DNA from: Trichomonas tenax
Taxonomy: Eukaryota > Parabasalia > Trichomonadida > Trichomonadidae
Assembly (NCBI GenBank): GCA_023091735.1
Contig: JALKBU010000056.1
Location: 41,521 to 105,520, forward strand
Length of the DNA: 64,000 nt
Reading direction: 5' to 3'
Positions 10,031 through 20,168 of the stretch are shown piece after piece (position 1 is the stretch's first letter; every line of letters starts with the position of its first letter). Made by a program: the position numbers and the translations under genes. The notes below the pieces were generated by a model. That model had not been told where the DNA came from. It did not search any database and saw only the letters and a list, made by a program, of their open reading frames with translations.

Positions 10031-10534
10031 ATGACTTTAAATCCTCCTCTCATGTGGGCACAGGACCGTAATGTCGTCTACATTACGATCAAGCTCCAGG
10101 ACATTGCCAACGAAGAGATCGTTTTCGGCGAGGACCACTTCATTTTCAGCGGAAAAGTTGGAGACATTAATTACGACTACAAGCTCGAACTTTTCGGCAA
10201 TATCCATCCAACAGACCAAGCAACAAAGTACGTCAAGTTCGGCAGATACATGCAATTGAACGTCCGCAAGATTGATACAAGAAAATGGTGGCCACGTCTC
10301 GCTAAGACAGATCGCAAGCTCGCCAATGTTGGAATTGACTGGGAGAAGTGGATCGATGACCCAGAGGATTCAGATGACGAGCATAAACATGATGATGGCT
10401 CATTCGAGATCTCCAACACTCCAGATGCTGACTTTACATCCAGCTCCGATGACGAGGAGGGAAAGAAGGATGAGACGCCAAAAGAGAAAAAGATAGAAGA
10501 AGTTAAGGCAGAAGAAGAAAAGAAGGAAGAATAA
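10031..10534 (+). CDS. SBA1: p23/Sba1-type Hsp90 co-chaperone
   Basis: 167 residues. An N-terminal CS domain (about 1-105) begins with the family's PPLMWAQ..VVYITI start and carries the diagnostic WWPRL (86-90) followed by WxKWID (105-110). The C-terminal ~55 residues form the expected acidic, disordered tail (EDSDDE, SSDDEEG, KK/EE runs). p23 binds the ATP-closed Hsp90 dimer in the cytosol and stabilises client complexes. C-ending codons indicate good expression. Length and architecture are standard for the family. Confidence 0.93.
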   Translation: MTLNPPLMWAQDRNVVYITIKLQDIANEEIVFGEDHFIFSGKVGDINYDYKLELFGNIHPTDQATKYVKFGRYMQLNVRKIDTRKWWPRLAKTDRKLANVGIDWEKWIDDPEDSDDEHKHDDGSFEISNTPDADFTSSSDDEEGKKDETPKEKKIEEVKAEEEKKEE

Positions 10535-10961
10535 ATGTCTATAGGAAAATAAAAAAAAAAACAATCAATTTTTTGATTATTTTTGTAAGATCTTATATTT
10601 TACATTGATGGCTGGCATTTAAGCTAACATAACCAGACCAAAACAATAACAAAATCACTTTTATATTAATATGTTCATGGTTGATATTTTTCATATATTT
10701 TCCTTATGTTTATGTGCAGAGTCTCGGAACGTATATAGATTTGGTTTTCTAAATAAATCATTAAATCATTTATAAAACTTTAAGGCTGCATCATAAATAT
10801 AAAAAAAAATATTTAAAATAATGAAAATATTCAGGCATTCCATAACAGACACATTTTAAGTGTTTTAAATACTCTAATAAATCACTCCATGATTCACCTG
10901 ATGCAATTTTTTTCATGTACTAAATATTTGACAAAAATATGAGATTACATAGCAAAAAAAT
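10535..10961. other. Intergenic region
   Basis: 427 bp after p23, AT-rich with A-runs at about 10550 and 10800. No gene seen. Confidence 0.5.
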
Positions 10962-11000
10962 ATTACATGGCAGAAAAAATATTACATGGCAGAAAAAATA
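10962..11000 (+). repeat. 19-bp tandem duplication overlapping a start codon
   Basis: ATTACATGGCAGAAAAAAT occurs twice head to tail (10962-10980 and 10981-10999). The second copy supplies the ATG used by the next gene. ATTACATGGCAGA is also the reverse complement of the TCTGCCATGTAA-type motif found in several intergenic regions of this window. Confidence 0.85.
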
Positions 11001-11825
11001 ATGCTTTTAGCTTTGGTGAATATAAAGATCAAAAGTGTTCATTTCAAAGAACTTTTGACCACAAAAGTAACCATAAATTCCGATAAAAACATGTTAGATT
11101 CGACTTTTACAAGTAGAAACATGTTAATAATGAAAAATTTGGTCAATATCGATAAATGTACCTTTACAAAGTGCTCCAGTCCGAAGGAAAAAGGAGGTGC
11201 ATTATTTGTTTACCAAGGAAATGTTCTAATAACAAAATCAATCTTTAATTTTTGTCATTCAAGGTGTTCTGGTGCTTTAGAGATCACGGATTCAGAGAAT
11301 ATCACGTTTACAAGCAATTTAATTGACTCCTGCAAAGCTTTACGTGTTGCTGCTGGATTTTTTGATGGTCACACGATGATGAGTTCGATTAACATAGACA
11401 GTTCAAATTTTACTAACTGCGATGCAGAAATTTGGACTGGTGGAGTCAGATTGCAACATAACTCAGGAAAAATCATAAATTGCGATTTTGTTCACAATTC
11501 AGCGACAAAATATGGTGCTATATTTGAATTTAGCAGTAATCCAGGATACAAATCCTTTTTAGGCTGTAAATTGATAAATAACAGTACATCTGAAAATACA
11601 GCAGGATTGACATTATTTTTGATGAAATTTCACGGAGATATCGAAGAATGTATCTTTGTTGATAACAATAATTGTTCTATCCTTGTTGCATCTGATTCTT
11701 GTTCGATTGAAATTAACAATTGTGTTTTCTCGAAGTCAAAATCAGAAGAGTTTATTAAATTATATCGATCAAGTGATGTGTATCTCTCTCGTTGCCAATA
11801 TAACACAACGCAAAGTTATTCATAA
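10986..11825 (+). CDS. Right-handed beta-helix (Pmp-like) protein, probably truncated
   Basis: 279 residues made of irregular ~22-25-residue rungs with Asn/Cys/Ser/Phe ladders and GGALF, SGALEI and GAIFEF motifs (IDKCTFTKCS, ITKSIFNFCHS, INCDFVHNSAT, EECIFVDNN). This resembles the GGA(I/L)/FxxN repeats of polymorphic-membrane-protein-like surface proteins expanded in trichomonads. There is neither an N-terminal signal peptide nor a C-terminal membrane anchor, and the frame opens inside a tandem duplication. It is therefore likely a fragment of a larger surface gene whose ends were lost. A hydrophobic stretch in another frame lies past the stop (11826-11950). Confidence 0.55.
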   Translation: MAEKIMLLALVNIKIKSVHFKELLTTKVTINSDKNMLDSTFTSRNMLIMKNLVNIDKCTFTKCSSPKEKGGALFVYQGNVLITKSIFNFCHSRCSGALEITDSENITFTSNLIDSCKALRVAAGFFDGHTMMSSINIDSSNFTNCDAEIWTGGVRLQHNSGKIINCDFVHNSATKYGAIFEFSSNPGYKSFLGCKLINNSTSENTAGLTLFLMKFHGDIEECIFVDNNNCSILVASDSCSIEINNCVFSKSKSEEFIKLYRSSDVYLSRCQYNTTQSYS

Positions 11826-11941
11826 ATTATATCTATTCTTTGTTTGTATAAATAGAGTGTTTAAATATAAAATTATTAGACTGAACCATTTCTCAAAATA
11901 TGGTATAGCACTCATCGGCATACTTTTTTTGAACATAAAAA

Positions 11942-13663
11942 ATGAATCATGAAAGAAATTTAAATTTTTTTATGCCGCATCAAAATGATGAGAAAACCTT
12001 TCATTTTCTACGTGAAATTGAGATTCCTGATAAATTGAAACCTGACAATGACATTGCAAATTTGGTCTTAAGCCTAGCAAAGGAAAATTATGAAGAAAGC
12101 ACATCAAAAATTGAAGAAATTATCAATTCTGGATTTTCTAATAAGAGATCCATTGCAATATGCAAAAAGATATTCAGCATCAGGAAAAAGCAACAACCAA
12201 TCATTAAGGACTTGATATCAACACTCTGTCAAAAATTTAATCGCAATTCGAAATTATATAATGTTGTTGCAGAAAATGACACATATAATGTTGGAATGGT
12301 ATGCTATTGTATCGAAAATGATGATCTTGAAGGCCTTGTGAAATTGACTAAAAATACTCATTTTGATTTCAACATGAAAGACGAGAACAATATTTCACTT
12401 CTTTCTGTTGCAGCAAAGTTTGGATCGATCAATTGTTTCAAATATATTAAAGAACACGATGTTACTGTTGAACCAGATATAGTGGGATATGCAGTTGAAG
12501 GTGGAAATATGTATATAATTAAATCTCTTGAAATGAATGATAACATCAATTTTGGTGAATTCTTTTATAAAGCAGTTCGATTCTTTCACAACGACATTGC
12601 GGACTATATTATAGAGAAACACAATGAAGTGTTTTTCACAAACAAGTCTGCGGATTACTCACACAACGTTCCAGCTTCAGTTTATTATTTCATGTATCTT
12701 AAAAATATGTTTATATAATCGTCATCGAGATATGAGCCATATAATGATAAAAGAGCTAAAAGATGGTAAAAATGAATTGATTGAGCATTCACTTGAAAAT
12801 AGCGCCGATTCAAGATTTTTTGAAGGCGATTATAGTTTTCTCTATATTCATCATCAAAAATTGAAGATCTTAGTGATTACGATGAAGAGTTAGCAACACT
12901 TGACTATCCATGTGAACCACCGATTGTTGATGCAGTTCGGAATAACAACTTTTTTGCTGTTAATTTACTTCTTCAATATGGTACTAATCCAGAACAGTTT
13001 CATAAAATTGTTTTTTTTTTGTCAACAGAAACATGCAATGGTCATTGCTATGAGGAAGAGGAATTATGACATTATGCATGCTCTTATTAAACATGGAATT
13101 GATCTTAATAAGTTATTCAAATTACCTTATGGTGCAATTCATTCTAATATTTATTGGGGAGAAATTTATTATTTGTTAATAAGCAGATATTAAAAATACC
13201 ATTGATGTATGCAATCGAACTCAAAGACAAAGATCTCATTTAGTTTATGCTTGACAACGGAGCTGATTTAAATAAATCGCATTGGGTCATTCACCATTAA
13301 ATTTATGATATTCATTATCTCGAAATGACTTTCATCATTATTACATCATGGAGTCTTTATTCAGATGACACCATTTATGGCTGCTTGCAAAGTTGGAGAT
13401 TTGGATATTGTTAAATTCTTAATTGAAAAGGGTGCAGATATCCACAAAACTGTTTCAATTCTTCTATCCATTACTGCGTTCTTCATTAGAATATGAAATT
13501 CACTTATTGTTTTATGGCGTTCATTATAACTCATTGATAAGGGTCAATTCATCATGATCAAAAAGAATTCACAACATCACCTGTTTATTATGCAAGGAAG
13601 TACTACAAAACAAAAGTCATTAAATATCTTCATGAATTAGGTGCTGAAGACACTTCAGAATAG
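11942..13663 (+). pseudogene. Broken DUF3447/ankyrin-repeat gene
   Basis: An ATG at 11942 opens 258 codons with the DUF3447 pattern (AAKFGSINCFKYIKEH, AVEGGNMYIIKSLE). The frame ends at 12716, but ankyrin coding continues in other frames to 13663: VDAVRNNNFFAVNLLLQYG near 12925, ALIKHGIDLNKLF near 13085, LMYAIELKDKDL with an in-frame TAG near 13245, MTPFMAACKVGDLDIVKFL near 13385, and a C-terminal ELGAEDTSE ending at 13663. At least four frameshifts and one internal stop separate these. Only the 5' 777 bp could make protein now. The original product would have been about 570 residues. Confidence 0.85.
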
Positions 13664-13802
13664 TCCATTTCATTAGTGATTTGATTCACAGTATATCAAT
13701 GTAAAACTATTACATTTCTTTATTTTAAACCAGTTTACAAATTATCTAAATAATGAAATAATTTCTTGATGAAATCGATTATAGAAATCATGTTCATAGA
13801 GC

Positions 13803-14405
13803 AAAAATAAACGTGAAAATGCGAAATTATTTTCTTTGCACAGCGAGAACGTAATTAATGATATAGCTTACTCTATTAAAAGAAGCTTACTCTTGGATTC
13901 TTTAATTTTTTTTAGAGAGAAATTCATTGGTAAAAATTCAAATATTCATAAAAGTGCCATGGTTTTTCTGGATTACTTCGAGTCTTCAAATTTCATTCAA
14001 GAAAGAAAACATGTCAAGTTTTTAACAAATTGATACAAAGTTGAATTTGACATTCAAGTAAACTAAATTCCAAAATATGAGGGTGTTAGTTTTTTAGGGT
14101 AAATATGGACCCTACTTTTCTATGTGGTTTCTCAATTTTGTCTCACTCCCATATTGAAAAGCAGTTTAGTAATCATGGTTAATACATATGTTGAAAATAC
14201 CATTACTTAAAAGAGTTGCTTTGCTTTATTACACAAAGCAACATTCCGAGTTTTGCTATCATTTAGACGTCCTCTGTTTTATTTGAAGGAAAATATTGAT
14301 TTGTTAGAAACTGTGCATAATATGTCTTTGCCTCATTTAGATTCACCTACAATATTCACTTCAATTGTTATGAGCAGTTGCATGACAATAAACAATCCAT
14401 TGTAA
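13803..14405 (+). pseudogene. Stop-interrupted frame of unknown origin
   Basis: A single reading frame runs from 13803 to 14405 without frameshift but with in-frame stops at 14031, about 14067, about 14097 and 14208. The parts between stops look protein-like (SLLLDSLIFFREKFIG; FLDYFESSNFIQERKHVKF; FRVLLSFRRPLFYLKENID; MSLPHLDSPTIF). No initiating ATG is visible. The family is not recognised. It reads as an old gene decaying by point mutation; a nonstandard genetic code is ruled out by the normal stops of neighbouring genes. Confidence 0.45.
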
Positions 14406-14435
14406 GTTTTGATCACTTTTTTTGGATTTAAAGTT

Positions 14436-14565
14436 CCTGTTTTAGATTTACAAACCCTATTTTAGTATAACCCAGTTTTTATTTTATAAGCCCTATTTTG
14501 ACAAATCCCTGTTTTTATTCTAAAAACCCTATTTTACAATAACCCTGTTTTTTGATGATAGACCC
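14436..14565 (+). repeat. 36-bp minisatellite of alternating 16- and 20-bp half-units
   Basis: CCC-anchored units start at 14436 (CCT only), 14455, 14471, 14491, 14507, 14527, 14543 and 14563. Successive spacings are 19, 16, 20, 16, 20, 16 and 20. The 16-bp half is CCCTATTTTrnnAwAA and the 20-bp half is CCCwGTTTTTATTnTAwAAr, giving 3.5 copies of a 36-bp unit. The last CCC is 5 nt before ATG 14570 of the coiled-coil gene, so the array occupies its whole proximal promoter. Related CCCTATTTTA sequence lies just upstream of the C2 gene at 20563-20592. Confidence 0.85.
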
Positions 14566-14569
14566 ATAA

Positions 14570-15556
14570 ATGAATGTATGGATTGATAAACGTCCGCCAC
14601 CTAAAAAGCTGCAGAAAGAAGCAACGACGGATGAGATCGTGAGGATGAAGAGATCACAAATCGAGGAAACAAACAGAGAATTAGCCGAAGTTCAGCAAGA
14701 AATTCAAAATCTCGAAAAGAAAATCAGAGATGATGATTTAAGAGGTAATTCTGAGTTTGAAATTCTCATATTCCAACGTGACAACAGTAGAAAAGAATAT
14801 AAGCAAGAAATTTCAAATATTGTCGAAAATATGAATGCCGAAGTTAACAAGCTTAGAACACAACACAACAAGGAAATAGAGTACATATACAATGAGCTGA
14901 GAACTGCATTACAAGATACTGAAGAATTTATTTCAAAATCAAGTGTTTCTGGTGATCCAAGCGATAAACATTACAGATTCACACGCGCAAAGAAACTATC
15001 AGAGAAATATGCATCCGTTGTTGACTCAATCGATGCTGCAATAAGTAAATTAGTTTCCCAACGCAATCAACAAGTTATCACTGTCGCAGGACAGATAGAA
15101 GACACTATAAGCGAGAAAAAGAGACAGCAGAGAGAGTCTAATGAAGCTAATCAGAAATTTAAGCAGCAAATCGTTGAGATAGAGAAGCAGCATAAGGAAA
15201 AAATGGATCAGATATCACATAAATATCAACAAGAAAGGGAAGAACTTGAAAAAGATATTAACAAACAAATATTTGAATTGCAGACAACAGAAGCTATGTA
15301 TCAAAGCATTGCAACGCATAATCGTGAAAAACTCCAAGAAGTCAACGAAGACATTGCGCGATTAAGAATGATAATTGCAAAATCATCTCTTGTTCCAAAA
15401 GAGGATGAATCCAAATCATATCATCTGTTTGAGGAAGTTTCAAAGATGGAAAATGAAATAAATGAACTCAGAGAGAAGAATGCAGAACTGAAAAGACTAA
15501 TTAATGAACAGGATTCTTTCACGAGATTGAATTTTTCATCTGCATTTAGTGAATAG
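14570..15556 (+). CDS. Coiled-coil protein of unknown function
   Basis: 328 residues, almost entirely predicted coiled coil from about residue 25 to 320, with heptad-like Leu/Ile/Glu/Lys spacing (QIEETNRELAEVQQEIQNLEKKI; QQEREELEKDINKQIFEL). A short Pro-rich start (DKRPPPKKLQ) and a helical break near 130-140 (SSVSGDPSDKHY) are the only interruptions. No family is recognised; a cytoskeletal or axonemal role would be a guess. The start ATG is the first in frame and lies directly after the 36-bp minisatellite. It is convergent with the CARMIL-like gene. Confidence 0.75.
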   Translation: MNVWIDKRPPPKKLQKEATTDEIVRMKRSQIEETNRELAEVQQEIQNLEKKIRDDDLRGNSEFEILIFQRDNSRKEYKQEISNIVENMNAEVNKLRTQHNKEIEYIYNELRTALQDTEEFISKSSVSGDPSDKHYRFTRAKKLSEKYASVVDSIDAAISKLVSQRNQQVITVAGQIEDTISEKKRQQRESNEANQKFKQQIVEIEKQHKEKMDQISHKYQQEREELEKDINKQIFELQTTEAMYQSIATHNREKLQEVNEDIARLRMIIAKSSLVPKEDESKSYHLFEEVSKMENEINELREKNAELKRLINEQDSFTRLNFSSAFSE

Positions 15557-15615
15557 AAATTATTTATATTTGTTTTTTATAAAAAATAATTACATATTTA
15601 TTTACATATTAACAT

Positions 15616-18600
15616 TCATTTTGGTATTGTTGCAGCAAGTGGCCTCAAAGAGAACTGCATTGTGAGATCCTTTATTTTGTCTTTAATTGATGGCTGAATT
15701 AGTATTGGAATCTCGAATGTCCAATCTAATTTCTTTGCATTAAAAAGACTTTCGAAATCAGATTCAACTTCGATTCTTCCATCATCGGAACTGAAATCAC
15801 CTCTTGGATCCTTCTCAAGGTCTGGCTCATCATGCTCTGGTTCTTCCACTTTCAAGATGTTGAATTTTGGATTCCTGTAATTCACTTTGCAAGGAATTGC
15901 TTTTGGAGGATTTTTGTCGCTTTCGCTTTCAGAGTAATACTGATCATCTTCATTAGGAATTATGATTTTTTCGTATGGATTAAAGTCTTCATAAGTTTGT
16001 TCAACAACAGGCCTCGTCTGTCTTGCAGGAGTGAACTCTCTAATCTCGATAGGCGTAAACATCTCTTCTTCTTTTGGTGGTCTCCGCAATGGTCTGATTC
16101 TAAATGGAGACGTTGAGGTGAAAGATGATGTTGAAGCAGATATCTTTGTTGCTGCAAAATTAGATGATTCTGAGTCAACGAAATATGAAGGTTTCTGTTT
16201 CTTTTGTTTCTTTTTGTGCTTCTTCCTTTTGCCTGAGTCACTTGAAGAATCTGATTTCAAGATATCACTTGATGAACTATCTGATTCAATTTTTTGTTCA
16301 GTGGATTCATCAGATGTATCTTCCTCTTCTTCTTCAGTTTCTGATTTTTGTTGATTCTTCTTTTCCTTCTCTGCTTTATCTCTTTCTATTTTTTCTTTTT
16401 GTTCTTTAATTAATCTTTTCCGTTCATTTTCACGCTCCTCTTTCTCTCGTTCTTCTTTCTCCTTTTTCTCTCGTTCTTCTTTCTCCTTCTTTTCATGTTC
16501 TTCTTTCTCCTTCTTTTCACGTTCTTCTTTTTCTTTCTTCTCATGTTCTTCTTTCTCCTTCTTTTCACGTTCTTCTTTTTCTTTCTTCTCTTGTTCCTCT
16601 TTTTCTCGTTTCTTTTTCTCTTCTTTCATCTTCTTCTTCATTTCGCGCTTTTCCTGCTTTTTCTTTTGCTTCCTCTCTTCTTTTTCTTTGCGTTTCCTTT
16701 CCTGTTCTTCTTTAAGCTTTTTCTCTTGCTCTTCCTTTTCTTTATTCTCGCGTTCAATTCTCTCTTGTTCTTCTTTGAGTCTCTTTTCATTATCATTGCT
16801 TTCTTTGCCTTTTTTATCATTCTTTTTGCTTCGAGGCTTGGAAAACGAAGATGATGATTCAGAATCGAATTTGATATTACTTTTTCTTGTTACTTGGGGG
16901 AATGAATCAGAGCTGTCAGATGAACTCAATCCTAAAAGCTGTCGAGGTTTAATTGAACTTGAACGTTCGAAGTTAGAGTCTAAAATCTTTTTATGTGTTG
17001 ATTTAATAGCCCCATCATCCGAGTATGAAACTTTGTCTGACTCCTGAGATGATTCGGATGGCAAATTTTGTCTCCTCTTCATACTGTTCATTACTGCTTC
17101 TTCATCTGCATTTGATGAATCTGATGAAACATTTAATGGCTTTCTTCTATGAAAGCTTGATTGACTTGATTCTGAATCATCAGATAAAGGCGGAGGTTTT
17201 TGGATTTTCTTTTTAGCAATTGGAGCACTCTCTTCATCTGATTCCGATGATTCAAATTTTAATGGTTGTCTTCTAACAGGAATAGCATTCTCTGAATCGG
17301 ATTTATCACTTGACGATGATAATTTAATGTTTCTTATCGGTGCTGGTAATGGTTTTTTATCTTCATTTTCATCAGAATCGGAGCTTGAAAATTTCAAGTT
17401 TCGGGGTGATTTAACCTCGAAATCCTTTGCTGATTTTTCTTCATCATTTTCATCTGCAACATTGTTGCTTTGGGCCTCTTCTTCATTATTTCTCAGTTTT
17501 ATGATCTTTTTTGTAAGTTCTTCAATTTTGATTTTGTCCACTCCATTTTCGGCCATTTTCGCAAATGTTTTCACAGGAACTTCGATTGTTATTGGTTTTC
17601 TGCTTTGTATCTTTCCGATGAATGCATCAATCACATTAATGTCAACAATTCCGCATTCATCAAAGTTCACATAAACAAGTTTTGTTCTCTTTTTTAACAT
17701 TTTTGCAAGAAGATGAAAACATTTTCCATCAAAATCTCGTTTTGATAAATCTAAAGATCTTAAATGTTTTTTGCCCATCAAAGCAGATAATAATTTCTCA
17801 GTGGATCCGTTAATTCTCTGAGCATCGCCTGCTATAGTTATTTTCGTAAATTTCTTCAAAGACTCAATAAGTTTGACGAGTGAATTTAGTTGGTTTTCAT
17901 TCGAAATAACACCAGAAAATGAGAATTCATGAAGAGACTTCGCTTTCAGCAAGAAATTAATAACTCTCTCGTCATACATATTATTATTCCAACTAAATGC
18001 TGATAAATGCTTTGGTTCTGTGTTTCCCATTACTTCGAAGACATCTGAAACCTTTTCGAGATTTTTTGGGGAAGAAATGTTTAAAAATAATCTCTTTGAT
18101 TTTGATGCGAAAAATTTTTGGAATAGTACTGATAAACCATTTGCAAAGTCGCAGTTATTCAATGTCAAGTTGTTGAAATTCTTGGGAATCTCAAAATACT
18201 TATCACAAGAAAATAAGTTTCCAGAAAAATCTGCTTCAACTAAAATTGATTGCTTAATATTAGATATTTGTGCTAGAATATCTGCTCCATTTGTTTTAGC
18301 ATCAACAATAGATACTGATTTCATGTTTGCTATGATTGGAATGTGTTTCGACATATCAAATGTGTTTTGATCAAAAACAAACTTTTTGATGTTTTTATAA
18401 TTCTTTGATTTAGATATATTATTGATCAATATGTGTATTGATGTTGATGCGTTAATGATTTGGAGTTCATCTAGTTGTCTTTTATCAAGTAGTTCACTTA
18501 AACTCTTGCTTGCTTGAAAAGAAAACTTAATTGAAGCAACTGAAATAATATTGATTTTGGAAAGTTTTGATTTCCCAATCTGCTCGAATATTTGTGGTAA

Positions 18601-19296
18601 TACCTCTTCACAGCATGATACGATGTAGAGTTCTTTTATAGTTTCATTGGTTTTCAAGAAGTCAATTAAATTAGATTCCAATGATTCTGGGAGATTTTCA
18701 ACAATTAGTTTTTTTATTAGTGTAAATCCTGTTAAAGACTGTAACGCGTATTTGAAATACTCCGGAACTTGTGAAATTGCCTTTGTATTAATAAAATCTG
18801 ATGATAAGATTGAATTTTCTTTCAATATTTGTGAAAATTTGTCTGCAACAATGGATTTTTCTTGCAGAAGTATAGTTGATCCAAGCCTTGCCCTAAAATT
18901 GCATGCTGGACTGTTATAATAAGATATATCGACATTTTTCTTTGCATCGAGTTCGCTTTTGCTAAACATGTCATAGAGGTAGAAAGCAATTGTCTGATAG
19001 ATTGTTTTGATAGTTTCGGCCTCGAATATAAATTTTTCATTTCCGAAGCCAATTTCCATACTTAATGACTCTTTTGGTCTAAGCACTGTCAACTCAATCC
19101 AATTGAAGCACTTTTCTAATTCTATTTTCTGTGATTCTTGATTATTTTTGAAAAACGAAAAATTATATTCGGAAACAGACAGAATAACATCATGTTTCTC
19201 ATCATTAATCGTAGCTACACATGGAGATATGGATAAAATTCTATTGGATTGACTTCCAATAAAATCCTCAATGAACTTTCTTGATGAATCATCCAT
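15616..19296 (-). CDS. CARMIL-like PH/leucine-rich-repeat protein with charged tail
   Basis: 1226 residues. An N-terminal PH-like module (about 20-125) is followed by a long irregular leucine-rich region (about 180-560) and then ~650 low-complexity residues. The tail has repeated SSD(S/E)E clusters (about 610-830), a ~150-residue Lys/Glu block with a tandem EKEE(R/H)EKK-type repeat (about 830-990), and a final Pro/acidic part. This PH+LRR order is that of CARMIL, which binds actin-capping protein; trichomonads carry large families of such proteins. The capping-protein-interaction motif was not located. The open frame reaches 19305, but that is a TTG; the ATG is at 19296. Long antisense frames under the Lys/Glu block are artefacts of GAA/AAG bias. 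Confidence 0.72.
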   Translation of the reverse strand: MDDSSRKFIEDFIGSQSNRILSISPCVATINDEKHDVILSVSEYNFSFFKNNQESQKIELEKCFNWIELTVLRPKESLSMEIGFGNEKFIFEAETIKTIYQTIAFYLYDMFSKSELDAKKNVDISYYNSPACNFRARLGSTILLQEKSIVADKFSQILKENSILSSDFINTKAISQVPEYFKYALQSLTGFTLIKKLIVENLPESLESNLIDFLKTNETIKELYIVSCCEEVLPQIFEQIGKSKLSKINIISVASIKFSFQASKSLSELLDKRQLDELQIINASTSIHILINNISKSKNYKNIKKFVFDQNTFDMSKHIPIIANMKSVSIVDAKTNGADILAQISNIKQSILVEADFSGNLFSCDKYFEIPKNFNNLTLNNCDFANGLSVLFQKFFASKSKRLFLNISSPKNLEKVSDVFEVMGNTEPKHLSAFSWNNNMYDERVINFLLKAKSLHEFSFSGVISNENQLNSLVKLIESLKKFTKITIAGDAQRINGSTEKLLSALMGKKHLRSLDLSKRDFDGKCFHLLAKMLKKRTKLVYVNFDECGIVDINVIDAFIGKIQSRKPITIEVPVKTFAKMAENGVDKIKIEELTKKIIKLRNNEEEAQSNNVADENDEEKSAKDFEVKSPRNLKFSSSDSDENEDKKPLPAPIRNIKLSSSSDKSDSENAIPVRRQPLKFESSESDEESAPIAKKKIQKPPPLSDDSESSQSSFHRRKPLNVSSDSSNADEEAVMNSMKRRQNLPSESSQESDKVSYSDDGAIKSTHKKILDSNFERSSSIKPRQLLGLSSSDSSDSFPQVTRKSNIKFDSESSSSFSKPRSKKNDKKGKESNDNEKRLKEEQERIERENKEKEEQEKKLKEEQERKRKEKEERKQKKKQEKREMKKKMKEEKKKREKEEQEKKEKEEREKKEKEEHEKKEKEEREKKEKEEHEKKEKEEREKKEKEEREKEERENERKRLIKEQKEKIERDKAEKEKKNQQKSETEEEEEDTSDESTEQKIESDSSSSDILKSDSSSDSGKRKKHKKKQKKQKPSYFVDSESSNFAATKISASTSSFTSTSPFRIRPLRRPPKEEEMFTPIEIREFTPARQTRPVVEQTYEDFNPYEKIIIPNEDDQYYSESESDKNPPKAIPCKVNYRNPKFNILKVEEPEHDEPDLEKDPRGDFSSDDGRIEVESDFESLFNAKKLDWTFEIPILIQPSIKDKIKDLTMQFSLRPLAATIPK

Positions 19297-19490
19297 TTTT
19301 GACAATTAAGAGAAAAAGTCGTATTTTTTTCCATTTCACAATTTCTTTGATAATCCAAATATAACTTTTGATTTTTTGCCGCTTTCACGATTTATTTTGC
19401 ATTCGTCAGATAATGTGTTTTTGTCATGTAAACCAATTAATTTTGTCAAATAAATATTGACATTTAAATTGCCCAAAAAAATAAATTGAG

Positions 19491-19832
19491 ATGATTTTAG
19501 GCAACAATTTTATGACAACCTTTTTATACAGCAGCGATAAACATTACACGAGTGAAGAAGCTCGTGCAATGGAGAAAAAGATGCGAGAAGGATATAGGGA
19601 AAGTCACGCGACAAATGTTTTGAAAACAGAGTTATCTGCAATGAAAAATGTTGATAACTATGTTAAAAAGAACTCCGTTCCAAAAGAAAAGGTGCCAGAA
19701 CCTATACCTAAAAATACTGGAAAGCCCTATTCAGAATGGTTACGTGAAAAAGAAAATAAGCAAAAACTAAATCGAGCAAAAATCTGCCTACAAATGAGAT
19801 TAGATCGTTCTAGGCCGCATATTAAAAAGTGA
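19491..19832 (+). CDS. Small basic coiled protein, unknown
   Basis: 113 residues, Lys/Glu-rich and helical (SEEARAMEKKMREGYRES; KPYSEWLREKENKQKLNR). A second in-frame ATG at 19512 (MTTFLYSS...) gives 106 residues and may be the true start. The SEWLREKE segment is reminiscent of helical motifs in CCDC/MAP9-like cytoskeletal proteins, but the resemblance is too weak for a call. It is divergent from the CARMIL-like gene; the 194-bp gap holds a TTTGTCATGTAAAC motif. Confidence 0.55.
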   Translation: MILGNNFMTTFLYSSDKHYTSEEARAMEKKMREGYRESHATNVLKTELSAMKNVDNYVKKNSVPKEKVPEPIPKNTGKPYSEWLREKENKQKLNRAKICLQMRLDRSRPHIKK

Positions 19833-20168
19833 TTTCAACAATTTTATGCTACTAATATAATTATCAAAACAAAACCTCCACAAAATCATCCAAACGCATT
19901 ACAGTTAGTATCTACATTGTTACTTTATAACATTCTATGTTTAACTTTCGAATATAACAATAATCATTTTCAACATCCTTTTTAGAGCATTAATTAACGA
20001 GACAAAAGAAAGGCTGTTGACTCTTGATATATCCTTACGATTTTGTTGTTTTAATGTTTTATTGAAATCATTTCAGAAACATATGTTACAAATATCAATA
20101 AAAGAATGACGTACTTAAAGAGGAAATGCGGATATTTAGTAATGATTTTCAAAAAAGTAAAAATTATT
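19833..20168. other. Intergenic region
   Basis: 336 bp between convergent genes; nothing recognised. Confidence 0.5.

Noticed and set aside
13803..14405. Alternative genetic code with TAA/TGA read as sense
   Set aside because: All intact genes in the window end at TAA, TAG or TGA as normal stops; recoding would destroy them.
15832..17216. Several long plus-strand frames, some nearly all Phe/Leu/Ser
   Set aside because: Antisense to the Lys/Glu/Ser repeats of the CARMIL-like gene; GAA/AAG bias keeps the opposite frames open.
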